NCBI GenBank assembly: GCA_903906315.1
Contig: CAIVJW010000066.1
Span: forward strand, 1-37,403
Direction of reading: 5' to 3'
Length of the DNA stretch: 37,403 nt
From: an uncultured delta proteobacterium
GTDB taxonomy: Bacteria; Myxococcota_A; Polyangia; Polyangiales; Polyangiaceae
The position numbers and the translations under genes are program-made. The notes beneath the pieces are model-generated. The model worked only from the letters and a program-made list of their open reading frames with translations. It did no database searches and was not told the DNA's origin. Below, piece by piece: positions 1 to 8,965 of this stretch. Numbering within the stretch: position 1 is the first letter of the stretch; the number at the start of each line of letters is the position of its first letter.

Positions 1-25
1 CTCGTGGGCCACCCGGAACAGAAGC

Positions 26-87
26 TCACCACGGAGGCACGGAGGCAGATCAAATCTGAGCTCCGTGCCTCTGTGCCTCCGTGGTGA
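26..87. repeat. Dispersed hairpin repeat, copy 1
   Basis: Near-perfect inverted repeat. The left arm at 26-47 begins TCACCACGGAGGCAC and the right arm at 66-87 ends GTGCCTCCGTGGTGA. All 22 positions pair, with one G-T wobble (41/72), around an 18-nt loop that holds a small AGAT/ATCT inner stem. Both arms are built from 8-nt units of the form NCACRGAG. A second, more decayed copy lies at 25410-25473. It sits in a gene-free stretch about 200 nt before the DUF1385 gene. It resembles REP-like dispersed palindromes rather than a terminator, because it recurs and has no T-tract. Nothing else is recognisable in 88-287. Confidence 0.8.
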
Positions 88-287
88 AAATCAGGGCTCT
101 TGGTCGGTCGCCAAGGCGGCAGCGCTTTTCGGCGAGGGTCTAGCTGCCCAGCACCGGCGCCTTTCGAGCCAGTGCCCGAGGCCGCGGCCGCGCCCACCCG
201 CCTTCATGGCGACCGGAGCGGGAGGCCGTGCGGGCTCCGTCGCGCAGGATCGCTGCGCGAAGGGCGGCGCCGCGCTAGATTCCGCGC

Positions 288-1442
288 ATGACGCAGTCGA
301 GCCAGAGCGAGCGCGCACCGAAGACACCGACCGCCCCGCGCGCGTACGTCGGCGGCCAGGCCGTGATCGAGGGCGTGATGATGCGCTCGCCCGGGTCGCT
401 TTCGGTCGTCTGCCGGCGCAAGAGCGGCGAGCTCGTGGTGCGCGAGCGACCGATGGCGCGGCCCACCGCGCGCGGCCTCACCTCGTGGCCGCTCTTCCGC
501 GGCGTCGCGACGCTGGTCGAGTCGCTGAAGCTCGGGTCGCAGGCCCTGCGCTGGTCGGCCGAGCTCTACGAGCAGGACCTCGAGGCCGAGGAGGCCGCCG
601 AGAAGGCGAAGGGCCTCGGCGCGAAGAAGCCGGGCGTGATGAGCGTGCTCGCGCTGTCGACGGTCGCGCTGCTCACGCAGGATCCCGACGCGCCGCCGGC
701 GCAGCTGGAGGAGGCGAAGAAGTCGGGCGGTAGCCTCACGTGGCTGCCGCTGCTCTTCGCGATCTTCCTCTTCGTGGCGCTGCCGCAGGCGGGCGCGGAG
801 GGGCTGAACCGCGTGTTCAAGCTCGGGCTCGAGGTGACCTCGCCCGGCTACCAGGCGCTGACGGGCACGGCGAAGCTCGTCATCGTCGTCGGGTATCTGC
901 TGGCCATCCGCCAGATGGCCGACATTCGGCGCGTTTTTCAGTACCACGGGGCCGAGCACAAATCGATTTCGACCTACGAGGCCGAGGAGGCGCTGACGGT
1001 CGACAACGCCCGCACGAAGACGACGATGCACCCGCGCTGCGGCACGACCTTCCTCGTGATGGTCGCGATGGTGTCCATCCTCGTCTTCTCGGTGATGGGC
1101 GCGTTCCTGCCGCACATGCCGGGCGGCCGCCTCGCGGAGAGCGTCGGCTTCTTCCTGATGAAGCTGCCGTTCTTGCCGCTCGTCGCCGCGATCACCTACG
1201 AGATCCAGCGGGTGTTCGCGCGCTACTGCACGACGGGCCCGCTGCGCCTGGTGCTCTACCCCGGCTTCCTCGTGCAGAAGATCACGACGGCCGAGCCCGA
1301 CGACGCGCAGCTCGAGGTCGCGCTCGGTTCGCTGCGCGCGGCGCTCTGGCGCGAGGCCGCGACGGAGGCGCCGGCGACGCCGGACCGCACCTTCGCGGGC
1401 TACGCGGAGCTGCTCGAGGATCCGGGCTACGCCGAGGCCTGA
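288..1442 (+). CDS. DUF1385 (YqhQ-type) membrane protein
   Basis: A 384-residue integral membrane protein of the DUF1385/YqhQ family. The hallmark N-terminal motif GGQAVIEGVMMRSP is at about residues 22-36. The conserved block YHGAEHKSISTYE, followed by HPRCGTTF, is at about 220-255. The His, Glu and Cys residues of these blocks make the family a suspected metal-dependent membrane enzyme; no reaction is established as far as I know. Hydrophobic stretches near 150-170, 190-210, 245-275 and 290-310 fit three to four membrane spans. ATG 288 is kept because the family motif follows closely; no clear Shine-Dalgarno is visible. It converges on the lipoprotein gene that ends at 1506. In other bacteria the family sits near prfA or rpmE; here prfA lies 6 kb downstream. 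Confidence 0.9.
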   Translation: MTQSSQSERAPKTPTAPRAYVGGQAVIEGVMMRSPGSLSVVCRRKSGELVVRERPMARPTARGLTSWPLFRGVATLVESLKLGSQALRWSAELYEQDLEAEEAAEKAKGLGAKKPGVMSVLALSTVALLTQDPDAPPAQLEEAKKSGGSLTWLPLLFAIFLFVALPQAGAEGLNRVFKLGLEVTSPGYQALTGTAKLVIVVGYLLAIRQMADIRRVFQYHGAEHKSISTYEAEEALTVDNARTKTTMHPRCGTTFLVMVAMVSILVFSVMGAFLPHMPGGRLAESVGFFLMKLPFLPLVAAITYEIQRVFARYCTTGPLRLVLYPGFLVQKITTAEPDDAQLEVALGSLRAALWREAATEAPATPDRTFAGYAELLEDPGYAEA

Positions 1443-1505
1443 TCCGAGCGACCGACGCGCCTCGACACCCGCGCGGCGGCGGACGCGATCGCGGAGCGCC
1501 GGGGG

Positions 1506-3398
1506 CTACTCGTGGAGCTTCTGCAGGTTCGACCCGCCGGCGTACCAGTAGCTCGTGTACTGGCCATAGCCATAGACGGTGAGGCCGAAGGGCTGCGCCG
1601 CCTTGGCGTTGTGGTTGCCGTCGCCCGCGTTCGAGAGCGTCACGAAGGCGACCGAGTAGCCCGACCCGCCGATCGGCTGGAAGCCGCCTATCGAGGCGCC
1701 GTCGACCGTGACGTCGACGCCCGTCGGAGCCACGATGTTCGCGTAGCTGTAGTCGTAGTTCGTCGGCGCGTGGAACAGGTAGCTGTCGCGGAACTGGTCC
1801 TTGGCCACCGCGAGCGCCATGGCCGGATCGCCCGAGCCGCCGCCCGCCTCCTGGCCCTCCATGTACTGCGCGACGAGGATGGGCTGATTGGCAGTCACCG
1901 AGAAGCTCGCGGCCGTGTCGGCGATCTGGACCCACTGACCGGCCGTCGCGAGGGCCGCCGGCGCGTTCGGCTGCGGGGGGTCGTAGGTGAGCGTCGTGTT
2001 GTCGGCCGTGGCGACGATGCGGACGAGCTCGACCTTCGGCGAGGGCTGCGTCGGAATGAGCGGCGGCGTCACGAGGTAGGTCGTCGAGAGCGTCTGGTAG
2101 GGGAACATCGACTCTTCGATGTGGTCGCACGCCGGGACCGTGTCGGGGACGTCGGTGCACTGGTGGCCGCCGATCACCTGGACGGGCTTGTCGGCGGCGA
2201 CGAGCGTGCCTGTGACGTCCGACGGGCAGGACGGGTCGCCGTCCCCGCAGCCGCCCGTCACGACCTCCATCACGTCGCCCGCGTTGAGCGTCACGACGCC
2301 GTTGCCGGCGCCGTCGAGGCCGGGCACGCCCCCCTTGACCTGGCTCTGCGGGCCGCCGGTCAGGGTGACGGTCGTGCCGTCGTGGGCGGCGGTCACCGCG
2401 TAGAAGCCCGAAGAAGCATACCAGTGGTGCCAGGCCACCACGCGGTAGGTGCCGGTCCAGGCGTTCGTCGGCAAGAGCAGCGAGGCGTCGTTCGTGTACG
2501 ATGGGACCCCGCCGAGCGTGTACTCGAGCGGGTTGAACTGATAGACCGTCACCGGCTGCGTGGAGCGCAGTCGATAGCCGCCCTGGGGCACGAGGATCGA
2601 CTGCGGCATCGGCGTCGCGAAGCCGGACGACGGGCCCTTGAGCTCCTCGATCCACGGCAGGGAGACGACCTTCACGCTGTTCGGGGCGACCTTGTCGCTG
2701 ACCACCACGGCCGCGCCGCGGGTGATCGTCAGCGCAGCCTCGACGTTGGTCGTGTTCGACACGGCCACCGCGAAGTGGAACGTGCCCGAGTCCGTGAGGT
2801 TGGCCGTGACGGTCGGGTAGTACTCGCAGCCGATGTAGCTCGTGCCGAGGGACTTGGCGCTGCACGCCCCGGTGCAATGGCCCGTCTGCGGGTTGCACGT
2901 CGTGCCCTGCACGGGGTCGCACGCCTCCGTCTCGAAGGCGGAGCCGTCGTCATTGCAGTACTGGCCCTCGTCGCCGTTGCACGATCCGGATCCCGGCTGG
3001 CAGACCGCGCAGCCGTAGCCGGGGATGCACGTGAGGCCCCCCTGCAAGGCGCAGTTGATGATGTCGGAGTAGCCCCCGTAGCCGTCGCAGACCTTCTTGG
3101 TCGCGCCCTCGCACTGGATCGTGCCCTGCGCGCACGCCGCGCCGCCGCCCTGGCCCGATCCGCCGCTGCCGCCGCTGCCGCCCTGCCCCGATCCGCCCGG
3201 GTGCGACGTGGTGGTGACGCCGCCGCCGCCCTGCCCCGATCCGCCCGCGCCCGTCGTCCCGCCACCCCCTCCCGTCGTCCCGCCACCCTGCCCCTCGCCG
3301 AGGGAGGGCGAATCGCTGCTCGATCCGCAGGCGGACGCGAGCGTGAGGGCGACGATCGAGCCGAGGACCGGCGAGCCGAAGCGAAGGGCGCGGCGCAT
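1506..3398 (-). CDS. IgGFc-binding-domain surface lipoprotein
   Basis: A 630-residue predicted lipoprotein. The ATG at 3398 is preceded by GGAGG with 7-nt spacing (3406-3410), which decides the start. The signal peptide ends in a lipobox (LASAC, Cys at about residue 24). A Gly/Ser-rich low-complexity tether follows (about 30-90, rich in GSGQGG-type units), then a Cys-rich module (about 90-185, roughly a dozen Cys). The large C-terminal part (about 190-630) matches the IgGFc-binding N-terminal family, judged from blocks such as GCEYYPT, TDSGTFHFAV, PVTVYQFNP and WHHWY. The protein is probably anchored to the outer membrane and exposed on the surface. The domain name comes from eukaryotic mucin-like proteins; in myxobacteria the ligand is unknown and adhesion is an inference. 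Confidence 0.85.
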   Translation of the reverse strand: MRRALRFGSPVLGSIVALTLASACGSSSDSPSLGEGQGGGTTGGGGGTTGAGGSGQGGGGVTTTSHPGGSGQGGSGGSGGSGQGGGAACAQGTIQCEGATKKVCDGYGGYSDIINCALQGGLTCIPGYGCAVCQPGSGSCNGDEGQYCNDDGSAFETEACDPVQGTTCNPQTGHCTGACSAKSLGTSYIGCEYYPTVTANLTDSGTFHFAVAVSNTTNVEAALTITRGAAVVVSDKVAPNSVKVVSLPWIEELKGPSSGFATPMPQSILVPQGGYRLRSTQPVTVYQFNPLEYTLGGVPSYTNDASLLLPTNAWTGTYRVVAWHHWYASSGFYAVTAAHDGTTVTLTGGPQSQVKGGVPGLDGAGNGVVTLNAGDVMEVVTGGCGDGDPSCPSDVTGTLVAADKPVQVIGGHQCTDVPDTVPACDHIEESMFPYQTLSTTYLVTPPLIPTQPSPKVELVRIVATADNTTLTYDPPQPNAPAALATAGQWVQIADTAASFSVTANQPILVAQYMEGQEAGGGSGDPAMALAVAKDQFRDSYLFHAPTNYDYSYANIVAPTGVDVTVDGASIGGFQPIGGSGYSVAFVTLSNAGDGNHNAKAAQPFGLTVYGYGQYTSYWYAGGSNLQKLHE

Positions 3399-3552
3399 GA
3401 GAGGACCTCCGTGGGGAGCGCATTTCACAGGAACGACAAGCGCGTGGAGCGTACCGCAAGGAGCCGCGGCGGACGAGGTCGGGCCGCGCCTCCGGCCGCG
3501 CGCGCGAGCCGATCGCGTCGGGAGGCCGCGGCCGTGCTAGTGGCTCGCGGCC

Positions 3553-6500
3553 GTGCCGCTCCGCTTCCCCGAAGAGCTCCCGATCACCGCGCGCGTCCGC
3601 GACATCGCCGAGGCGATCGATCGGCACCCCGTGATCGTCGTCGCCGGCGAGACGGGGTCGGGCAAGACGACGCAGCTGCCGAAGATCTGCCTGGCGATGG
3701 GGCGCGGCCTCGCGGGACGCATCGGCGTCACGCAGCCGCGGCGCATCGCCGCGCAGAGCGTGGCCGCGCGCGTGGCCAAGGAGCTCGAGGTCGAGCTCGG
3801 GCGGGAGGTCGGCTACCAGATCCGCTTCAACGACCGCACGTCGGCCGAGACGTACGTGAAGTTCATGACGGACGGCATCCTCCTGGCCGAGATCCAGGGC
3901 GATCCGCTGCTGCGCGGCTACGACACGATCATCCTCGACGAGGCCCACGAGCGCAGCCTCAACGTCGACTTCCTGCTCGGCTACGTCCTTCGCCTCCTGC
4001 CGAAGCGCCCCGATCTGCGCGTGATCGTGAGCTCCGCGACGCTCGAGACGGCGCGCTTCGCCGCGTTCTTCGGGGGCGCGCCGGTCATCGAGGTGTCGGG
4101 GCGAACGCACCCCGTCGAGGTGATCTTCCGGCCGCCGGAGGGCGAGGAGATCGACGTCGCGGAGGCGGTCGCGGAGACGATCGAGGAGATCACCGCGATC
4201 GACCCGCGCGAGGACGTGCTCGTGTTTCTGCCCGGAGAGCGCGAGATCCACGAGACCGCGGACGCGCTCGCAGCGCACGGGCTGCCGCACACGGTGGTGC
4301 TCCCGCTCTACGGGCGGCTGTCGGCCGGCGACCAGGCGCGCGTGTTCCAGCCGCTCCCCCAGCGGCGCATCGTGCTCGCGACCAACGTCGCCGAGACGTC
4401 GCTCACGATCCCCGGCATCGTCTACGTGGTCGACACGGGCACCGCGCGCGTGAACCGGCACAACCCGCGCACGGGCGTCACGCAGCTGCTCGTCGAGCCG
4501 GTCTCGCGCGCCAGCGCCGACCAGCGCAAGGGGCGCGCGGGCCGCACGCGCAGCGGCGTCTGCTTTCGCCTGTACGACGAGCGCGAGTTCGAGCTGCGGC
4601 CCGCGCACACCGACCCGGAGCTCCTGCGCGTCGGGCTCGCCGGGGTCATCCTCCAGATGAAGGCGCTCGGGCTCGGCGACGTCGACGCCTTCCCGTTCCT
4701 CGACCCGCCGCCGAAGCGCGCGGTCGACGAGGGCTACCGCGTGCTCGAGGAGCTCGGCGCGATCGACGGCGACCGGGTGCTCACCGACATCGGCAAGAAG
4801 CTCGCGCGACTCCCGCTCGATCCGCGCATCGGCCGCATGATCCTCGCCGGCGAGCAGGAGGGCGCGCTGCGCGAGGTGCTCATCATCGCGGCGGCGCTCG
4901 GCGTGCAGGACCCGCGCGATCGGCCGCTCGCCGCGCAGCGCAAGGCGGACGACGCCCACCGGCGCTTCCGCGACGAGGGGTCGGACTTCCTCTCGCTGCT
5001 CAAGCTCTGGCACTTCTACCAGGACGAGCAGGCGAAGAAGAGCCAGGGGCAGCTCCGCAAGGTCTGCCGCGATCACTTCCTCTCCTACCTGCGGATGCGC
5101 GAGTGGAGCGACGTGCACCAGCAGATCGCGCGCATCGCGCGGGAGCTCGGCTTCCGGCCGAACGACGCGCGCGCGAGCGACGACGCCGTGCACCGCGCGC
5201 TCTTGCCGGGGCTATTGAGCCGCATCGGCGCCTGGAACAGCGAGGCGCGCGCGTACGTCGGCGCGCGGCAGACGCGCTTCCAGCTGCACCCCGGGTCGGG
5301 CGTCGCGAGGAAGCAGCCGCCCCCGTGGATCGTCGCCGCCGAGCTCGTCGAGACGTCGCAGCTCTTCGCGCGCACGGCGGCGAAGGTCGACCCCGCGTGG
5401 CTCGAGGCCGCCGGGGGCGCGCTCTGCAAGCGCAGCTACGGCGAGCCGAGCTGGTCGGAGCGCAGCGCGGAGGTGATGATCCGCGAGCAGGTCTCGCTCT
5501 ACGGCCTGCCGATCGTGAAGGACCGGCGCGTCCACTACGGGCCGATCGATCCGCGCGCCTCGAGGCGGCTCTTCATCCTGCACGCGCTGGTGCGCGGGGA
5601 ATGGACGCCGCCCAAGGAGGCGCGCTTCGTCGATCACAACAAGGCCCTCTTCGTCGAGGTCGCGCGCCTGCGCGACCGGGCGCGCCGCAGCGACATGCTC
5701 GCCGACGACGACGCAGTGGCCCGCTTCTTCGAGGAGCGCGTGCCGGCCGAGGTCTACAGCGGCAAGACGTTCGAGAAGTGGCGCGCGGTCGCCGAGGCGG
5801 CCGATTCGCGGGTGCTCTTCCTGTCGCTCGAGGACGTGCTGCAAGGCGACGCGAAGGACCTCTCGCCCGATCGCTTCCCCGACGCGCTGACGATCGGCGG
5901 CGCGACGCTGCCGCTGTCGTACCGGTTCGAGCCGGGCGAGGACGACGACGGCGTCACGGTGACGCTGCCGCTCGCGCTGCTCCCGGCGATCGACCCCGGC
6001 GTGCTCGAGCACACGATCGCGGGCTGGCAGGCCGACAAGATCGCGCTGCTCCTGCACTCGCTACCGAAGGCGCTCCGCAAGGCGGTGATGCCCGTCGGCG
6101 AAACCTCGCGCGTGCTCGCGGACCTCGTGCGCCCGTTCGACGGGCCGCTGCTCGCCTCGCTCGGCCGCGCGATCTTCGAGCTGACCGGCGCGCGCGTGCC
6201 GGAGGACGCGTGGAACCTCGACGATTTGCCGCCGTACCTGCGCTTTTTCTTCCGCGTGATCGAGGGCGGCAAGACGATCGCCGAGGGGCGCGATCTGCGC
6301 GCGATCGGCGATCGGTTCGGGCGGCGCGCGCGCGAGGTGTGGAGCGCGACCGCGCCGGCGGGCTGGGAGCGCGAGGGCCTCACGCGCTTCACGATCGACG
6401 CGCTGCCCGAGGCGGTCGTCGCGACGGTCGGCGGGGCGCGCGTGACGGCGTACCCGGCGCTGATCGATCGCGAGACGAGCGTGTCGCTCCGCCCGCTCGG

Positions 6501-7251
6501 GTCGCGCGCCGAGGCCGACGCGGCGAGCCGCGAGGGGCTGCGGCGCCTCTTCCTGTTCGAGATCGGCGGGTCGGTCGACGCGATCGAGCGGCAGCTCCCG
6601 CAGGCGATCACGATCGGCGGCATCGCGGATCTCGCCGGGCCGGCGCCGCGGCGGCGGCTCGCGCTGCGCGCGCTCGACGAGGCCTTCGATCTGGTCGCGC
6701 CGAGCGAGCTTCCGCGCACGCGCGCAGCCTTCGTCGAACGGCTCGAGGCCGGCAAGCGGGGGCTGCCGCAGGCGATCGCGGAGCTCGGCGGGATCGCGCG
6801 AGAGATTGGCGCCGAGCTCGATCGAGCGATCGCGGCGCTGCGATCGCTCGTGGGCAGGCCGGGGGCGCCGCGCGCCGCGCTCGACGACGTCCGCGGTCAG
6901 CTCGCCCACCTGGTCACGCCGGGGCTCCTGGCGCGCGCGCCGCGCGATCGGATGGCGCAGGTTCCGCGCTATCTCCGGGCCGTGCGCGTGCGGCTCGAGC
7001 GCCTGCCGAACGGGCCGCAAAAGGACCAATCGAAGGCCGATCAGGTCGCGCCGTTCTGGAGCGACTGGCTCACGTACCGCGAGGGGCTGCGCGCCCGCGG
7101 CGTGGCGGAGGAGGACCTCGACGCCTTCCACTGGCTCGTCGAGGAGTACCGCGTGTCGGTCTTCGCACCCGAGATCCGCGCGGCCGTCCCCGTCTCGGGG
7201 CCGCGCCTTACCGAGCACTGGCGCGCGCTCACCGGGCGCTGGGACGGCTGA
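3553..7251 (+). CDS. hrpA: ATP-dependent DEAH-box RNA helicase HrpA
   Basis: A 1232-residue DEAH-box helicase. Walker A GETGSGKT is at residues 33-40, DEAH at 129-132, motif III SSATLE near 160, and the arginine-finger motif QRKGRAGR near 320. The helicase core is followed by the helicase-associated domains and the long C-terminal DUF3418 region that marks HrpA rather than the shorter HrpB. Its end (EEYRVSVFAPEIR) also matches HrpA. The family unwinds RNA and acts in mRNA processing and ribosome rescue. The start is well bounded: an in-frame TAG lies at 3538-3540 and GTG 3553 is the first start codon after it. No Shine-Dalgarno is visible. The protein is close to full length for HrpA. The gene lies 68 nt before prfA on the same strand. 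Confidence 0.95.
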   Translation: MPLRFPEELPITARVRDIAEAIDRHPVIVVAGETGSGKTTQLPKICLAMGRGLAGRIGVTQPRRIAAQSVAARVAKELEVELGREVGYQIRFNDRTSAETYVKFMTDGILLAEIQGDPLLRGYDTIILDEAHERSLNVDFLLGYVLRLLPKRPDLRVIVSSATLETARFAAFFGGAPVIEVSGRTHPVEVIFRPPEGEEIDVAEAVAETIEEITAIDPREDVLVFLPGEREIHETADALAAHGLPHTVVLPLYGRLSAGDQARVFQPLPQRRIVLATNVAETSLTIPGIVYVVDTGTARVNRHNPRTGVTQLLVEPVSRASADQRKGRAGRTRSGVCFRLYDEREFELRPAHTDPELLRVGLAGVILQMKALGLGDVDAFPFLDPPPKRAVDEGYRVLEELGAIDGDRVLTDIGKKLARLPLDPRIGRMILAGEQEGALREVLIIAAALGVQDPRDRPLAAQRKADDAHRRFRDEGSDFLSLLKLWHFYQDEQAKKSQGQLRKVCRDHFLSYLRMREWSDVHQQIARIARELGFRPNDARASDDAVHRALLPGLLSRIGAWNSEARAYVGARQTRFQLHPGSGVARKQPPPWIVAAELVETSQLFARTAAKVDPAWLEAAGGALCKRSYGEPSWSERSAEVMIREQVSLYGLPIVKDRRVHYGPIDPRASRRLFILHALVRGEWTPPKEARFVDHNKALFVEVARLRDRARRSDMLADDDAVARFFEERVPAEVYSGKTFEKWRAVAEAADSRVLFLSLEDVLQGDAKDLSPDRFPDALTIGGATLPLSYRFEPGEDDDGVTVTLPLALLPAIDPGVLEHTIAGWQADKIALLLHSLPKALRKAVMPVGETSRVLADLVRPFDGPLLASLGRAIFELTGARVPEDAWNLDDLPPYLRFFFRVIEGGKTIAEGRDLRAIGDRFGRRAREVWSATAPAGWEREGLTRFTIDALPEAVVATVGGARVTAYPALIDRETSVSLRPLGSRAEADAASREGLRRLFLFEIGGSVDAIERQLPQAITIGGIADLAGPAPRRRLALRALDEAFDLVAPSELPRTRAAFVERLEAGKRGLPQAIAELGGIAREIGAELDRAIAALRSLVGRPGAPRAALDDVRGQLAHLVTPGLLARAPRDRMAQVPRYLRAVRVRLERLPNGPQKDQSKADQVAPFWSDWLTYREGLRARGVAEEDLDAFHWLVEEYRVSVFAPEIRAAVPVSGPRLTEHWRALTGRWDG

Positions 7252-7319
7252 TCGGGGCGCACGGGGCGGCCCAGGCGCGCTATAGGATCGCGCCCGCCCG
7301 CTTTCCCCCCGAGCCCGCC

Positions 7320-8408
7320 ATGCTGCCCATCGAGAAACTCCGCGCCGTCGAGCGTCGCTTCCGCGAGCTCGAGCACCTGCTCTGCTCGCCGGACGTGCTC
7401 ACCGACCCGAACAAGCTCCAGAAGCTCAACCGCGAGCGATCGGAGCTCGAGCCGGTCGTGGCCTCGTTCGGGCGCCTGCAGGGCGTCGAGAAGCGCATCA
7501 CCGAGGACGAGGAGATGCTCTCCGACCCGGAGATGGCCGACCTCGCGCGCGCCGAGCTGCCCGAGCTGCAGACGGAGCGCACGCGCCTCGAGCGCGAGCT
7601 CGAGCTGCTGCTCCTGCCGAGGGACCCGAACGACGAGCGAAACACGGTCCTCGAGATCCGCAGCGGCGAAGGGGGCGAGGAGGCGGCGCTCTTCGCGGCC
7701 GACCTCTTCCGCATGATCTGCCGCTACGCCGAGGGCAAGCGCTGGAGGGTCGAGATCCTCACGATGAGCGAGGCCTCCGCGGGCGGCTACAAGGAGGTCG
7801 TCGCGCTGATCACGGGGCAGGCCGTCTACTCGCACCTGCGCTACGAGGCCGGCGTCCACCGCGTGCAGCGCGTGCCGGCGACCGAGGCGCAGGGGCGCAT
7901 CCACACGTCGACGGCGACCGTCGCCGTGCTGCCCGAGGCCGACGACGTCGAGATCGCCATCGACGACAAGGACCTCGACATCTCGATCGCCGCGTCCGGC
8001 GGCCCCGGCGGCCAGGGCGTCAACACGACGAACAGCGCCGTGCAGATCCGTCACATCCCGACGGGCATGATCGTCAAGTGCCAGGACGAGCGATCGCAGC
8101 TCAAGAACAAGGCCAAGGCGATGAAGGTGCTGAAGAGCCGCCTGCTCGAGATCGAGCAGCGCAAGCGCGACGAGGCGCAGAGCGCGGAGCGGCGCGGCAT
8201 GGTCGGATCGGCGGAGCGTTCGGCGAAGATCCGCACCTACAACTTCCCGCAGAACCGCATCACCGATCACCGCATCGGGCTGACGATCCACAAGCTCGAG
8301 CGCGTCCTCGACGGCGACCTCGAGGAGCTCGTGTCGGCGCTGCGCACCCACCGGCAGGCCGAGCTCCTGCGGCAGGGCGACGGCCGAGGCGACTCGAACC
8401 TCGCGTGA
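7320..8408 (+). CDS. prfA: Peptide chain release factor 1 (RF1)
   Basis: A 362-residue class I release factor that reads UAA and UAG and triggers peptidyl-tRNA hydrolysis on the ribosome. It has the GGQ catalytic tripeptide at residues 230-232. The recognition segment contains the PAT motif (RVPATEAQGRIHTST), which marks RF1 rather than RF2, and the RF1-type C-terminal block YNFPQNRITDHRIGLT is present. The residue after GGQ is Gly (GGQGVNTTNSAVQ), whereas E. coli RF1 has His there. ATG 7320 gives a normal family length and N-terminus (coiled helical domain, residues 1-100). Its TGA is embedded in the GTGA that starts the next gene, so the two are translationally coupled. The usual neighbour prmC, the GGQ methyltransferase, is not found here. 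Confidence 0.97.
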   Translation: MLPIEKLRAVERRFRELEHLLCSPDVLTDPNKLQKLNRERSELEPVVASFGRLQGVEKRITEDEEMLSDPEMADLARAELPELQTERTRLERELELLLLPRDPNDERNTVLEIRSGEGGEEAALFAADLFRMICRYAEGKRWRVEILTMSEASAGGYKEVVALITGQAVYSHLRYEAGVHRVQRVPATEAQGRIHTSTATVAVLPEADDVEIAIDDKDLDISIAASGGPGGQGVNTTNSAVQIRHIPTGMIVKCQDERSQLKNKAKAMKVLKSRLLEIEQRKRDEAQSAERRGMVGSAERSAKIRTYNFPQNRITDHRIGLTIHKLERVLDGDLEELVSALRTHRQAELLRQGDGRGDSNLA

Positions 8409-8887
8409 TCGAGCCGCCGCACGATCCGGAGGCGCTCCTCGTGGCGCTGACGCTCGCGCCGGCGACCTGGTCGCGCAACCGATTCTTCGAGCTCTACCGC
8501 GACCCCGCGGTGCGCCGCGCGCGCCGCCGCGCCAGCTTGGTCCGGCATGTCGCGGCCGATCTCGTCGGCCGGGCCGAGATCGCGCCCGGGCGGGTGATCG
8601 AGGTGCGGCCCATCGGCGGCGACCTCCACCGCGTGACCTACGAGGTGGCGGCGATCGGCCTCCGGCGCGCCACGACGATCGATGCGCTCGAGCTGTCGCT
8701 GCTGCGCTACGTGCTGCGGCGCGCCGCGCGGGCGCCGGACGCGCCCGAAGCGCGCGCGCTCGGCGAGACCGACGGCGGCGCGGCGGACCGCGCGCGGATC
8801 GAGGGCACGCTCGCCCGGATGCGCGCGACGACGGGGCCTACGGCGATCGGCGCGGAGCAAGGCGGAGGAAACACGTCCGCGGAGTAG
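8405..8887 (+). CDS. Unknown protein coupled to prfA
   Basis: A 160-residue protein I do not recognise. GTG 8405 overlaps the prfA stop codon by four bases (GTGA), which strongly supports both the start and co-translation with RF1. The sequence is soluble-looking. It has an N-terminal ARNRFFELYRDP-like helix (SRNRFFELYRDP at about 23-34), an Arg-rich stretch (RRARRRASLVRH), a central beta-like segment (PGRVIEVRPIGGDLHRVTYE, about 61-80), an all-helical Leu/Arg-rich region, and a disordered tail after about residue 115. The alternating positive helix and short beta strands could suit RNA or ribosome contact, but that is only inference. It lacks the NPPY motif of PrmC, so it is not the GGQ methyltransferase. 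Confidence 0.8.
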   Translation: MIEPPHDPEALLVALTLAPATWSRNRFFELYRDPAVRRARRRASLVRHVAADLVGRAEIAPGRVIEVRPIGGDLHRVTYEVAAIGLRRATTIDALELSLLRYVLRRAARAPDAPEARALGETDGGAADRARIEGTLARMRATTGPTAIGAEQGGGNTSAE

Positions 8888-8965
8888 CCAGGAACGATCC
8901 GAAGGCGATCCCCCCTGGGTTCCCCGGATTGCGATGGCACGTACAAAAGACCACAGTCCGCGCGG

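Noticed and set aside
88-287. Small open frames before the DUF1385 gene
   Set aside because: No ribosome site, no family signal, and they overlap the repeat or the next gene.
1512-8408. Very long open frame on the plus strand running through the lipoprotein, hrpA and prfA genes
   Set aside because: Only its end (7320-8408, prfA) has family signal. The rest is Arg-rich antisense or off-frame sequence produced by high GC content.
8931-8950. TGGCACGTACAAAAG upstream of the LuxR-type gene as a sigma-54 promoter
   Set aside because: The -12 GC is absent.
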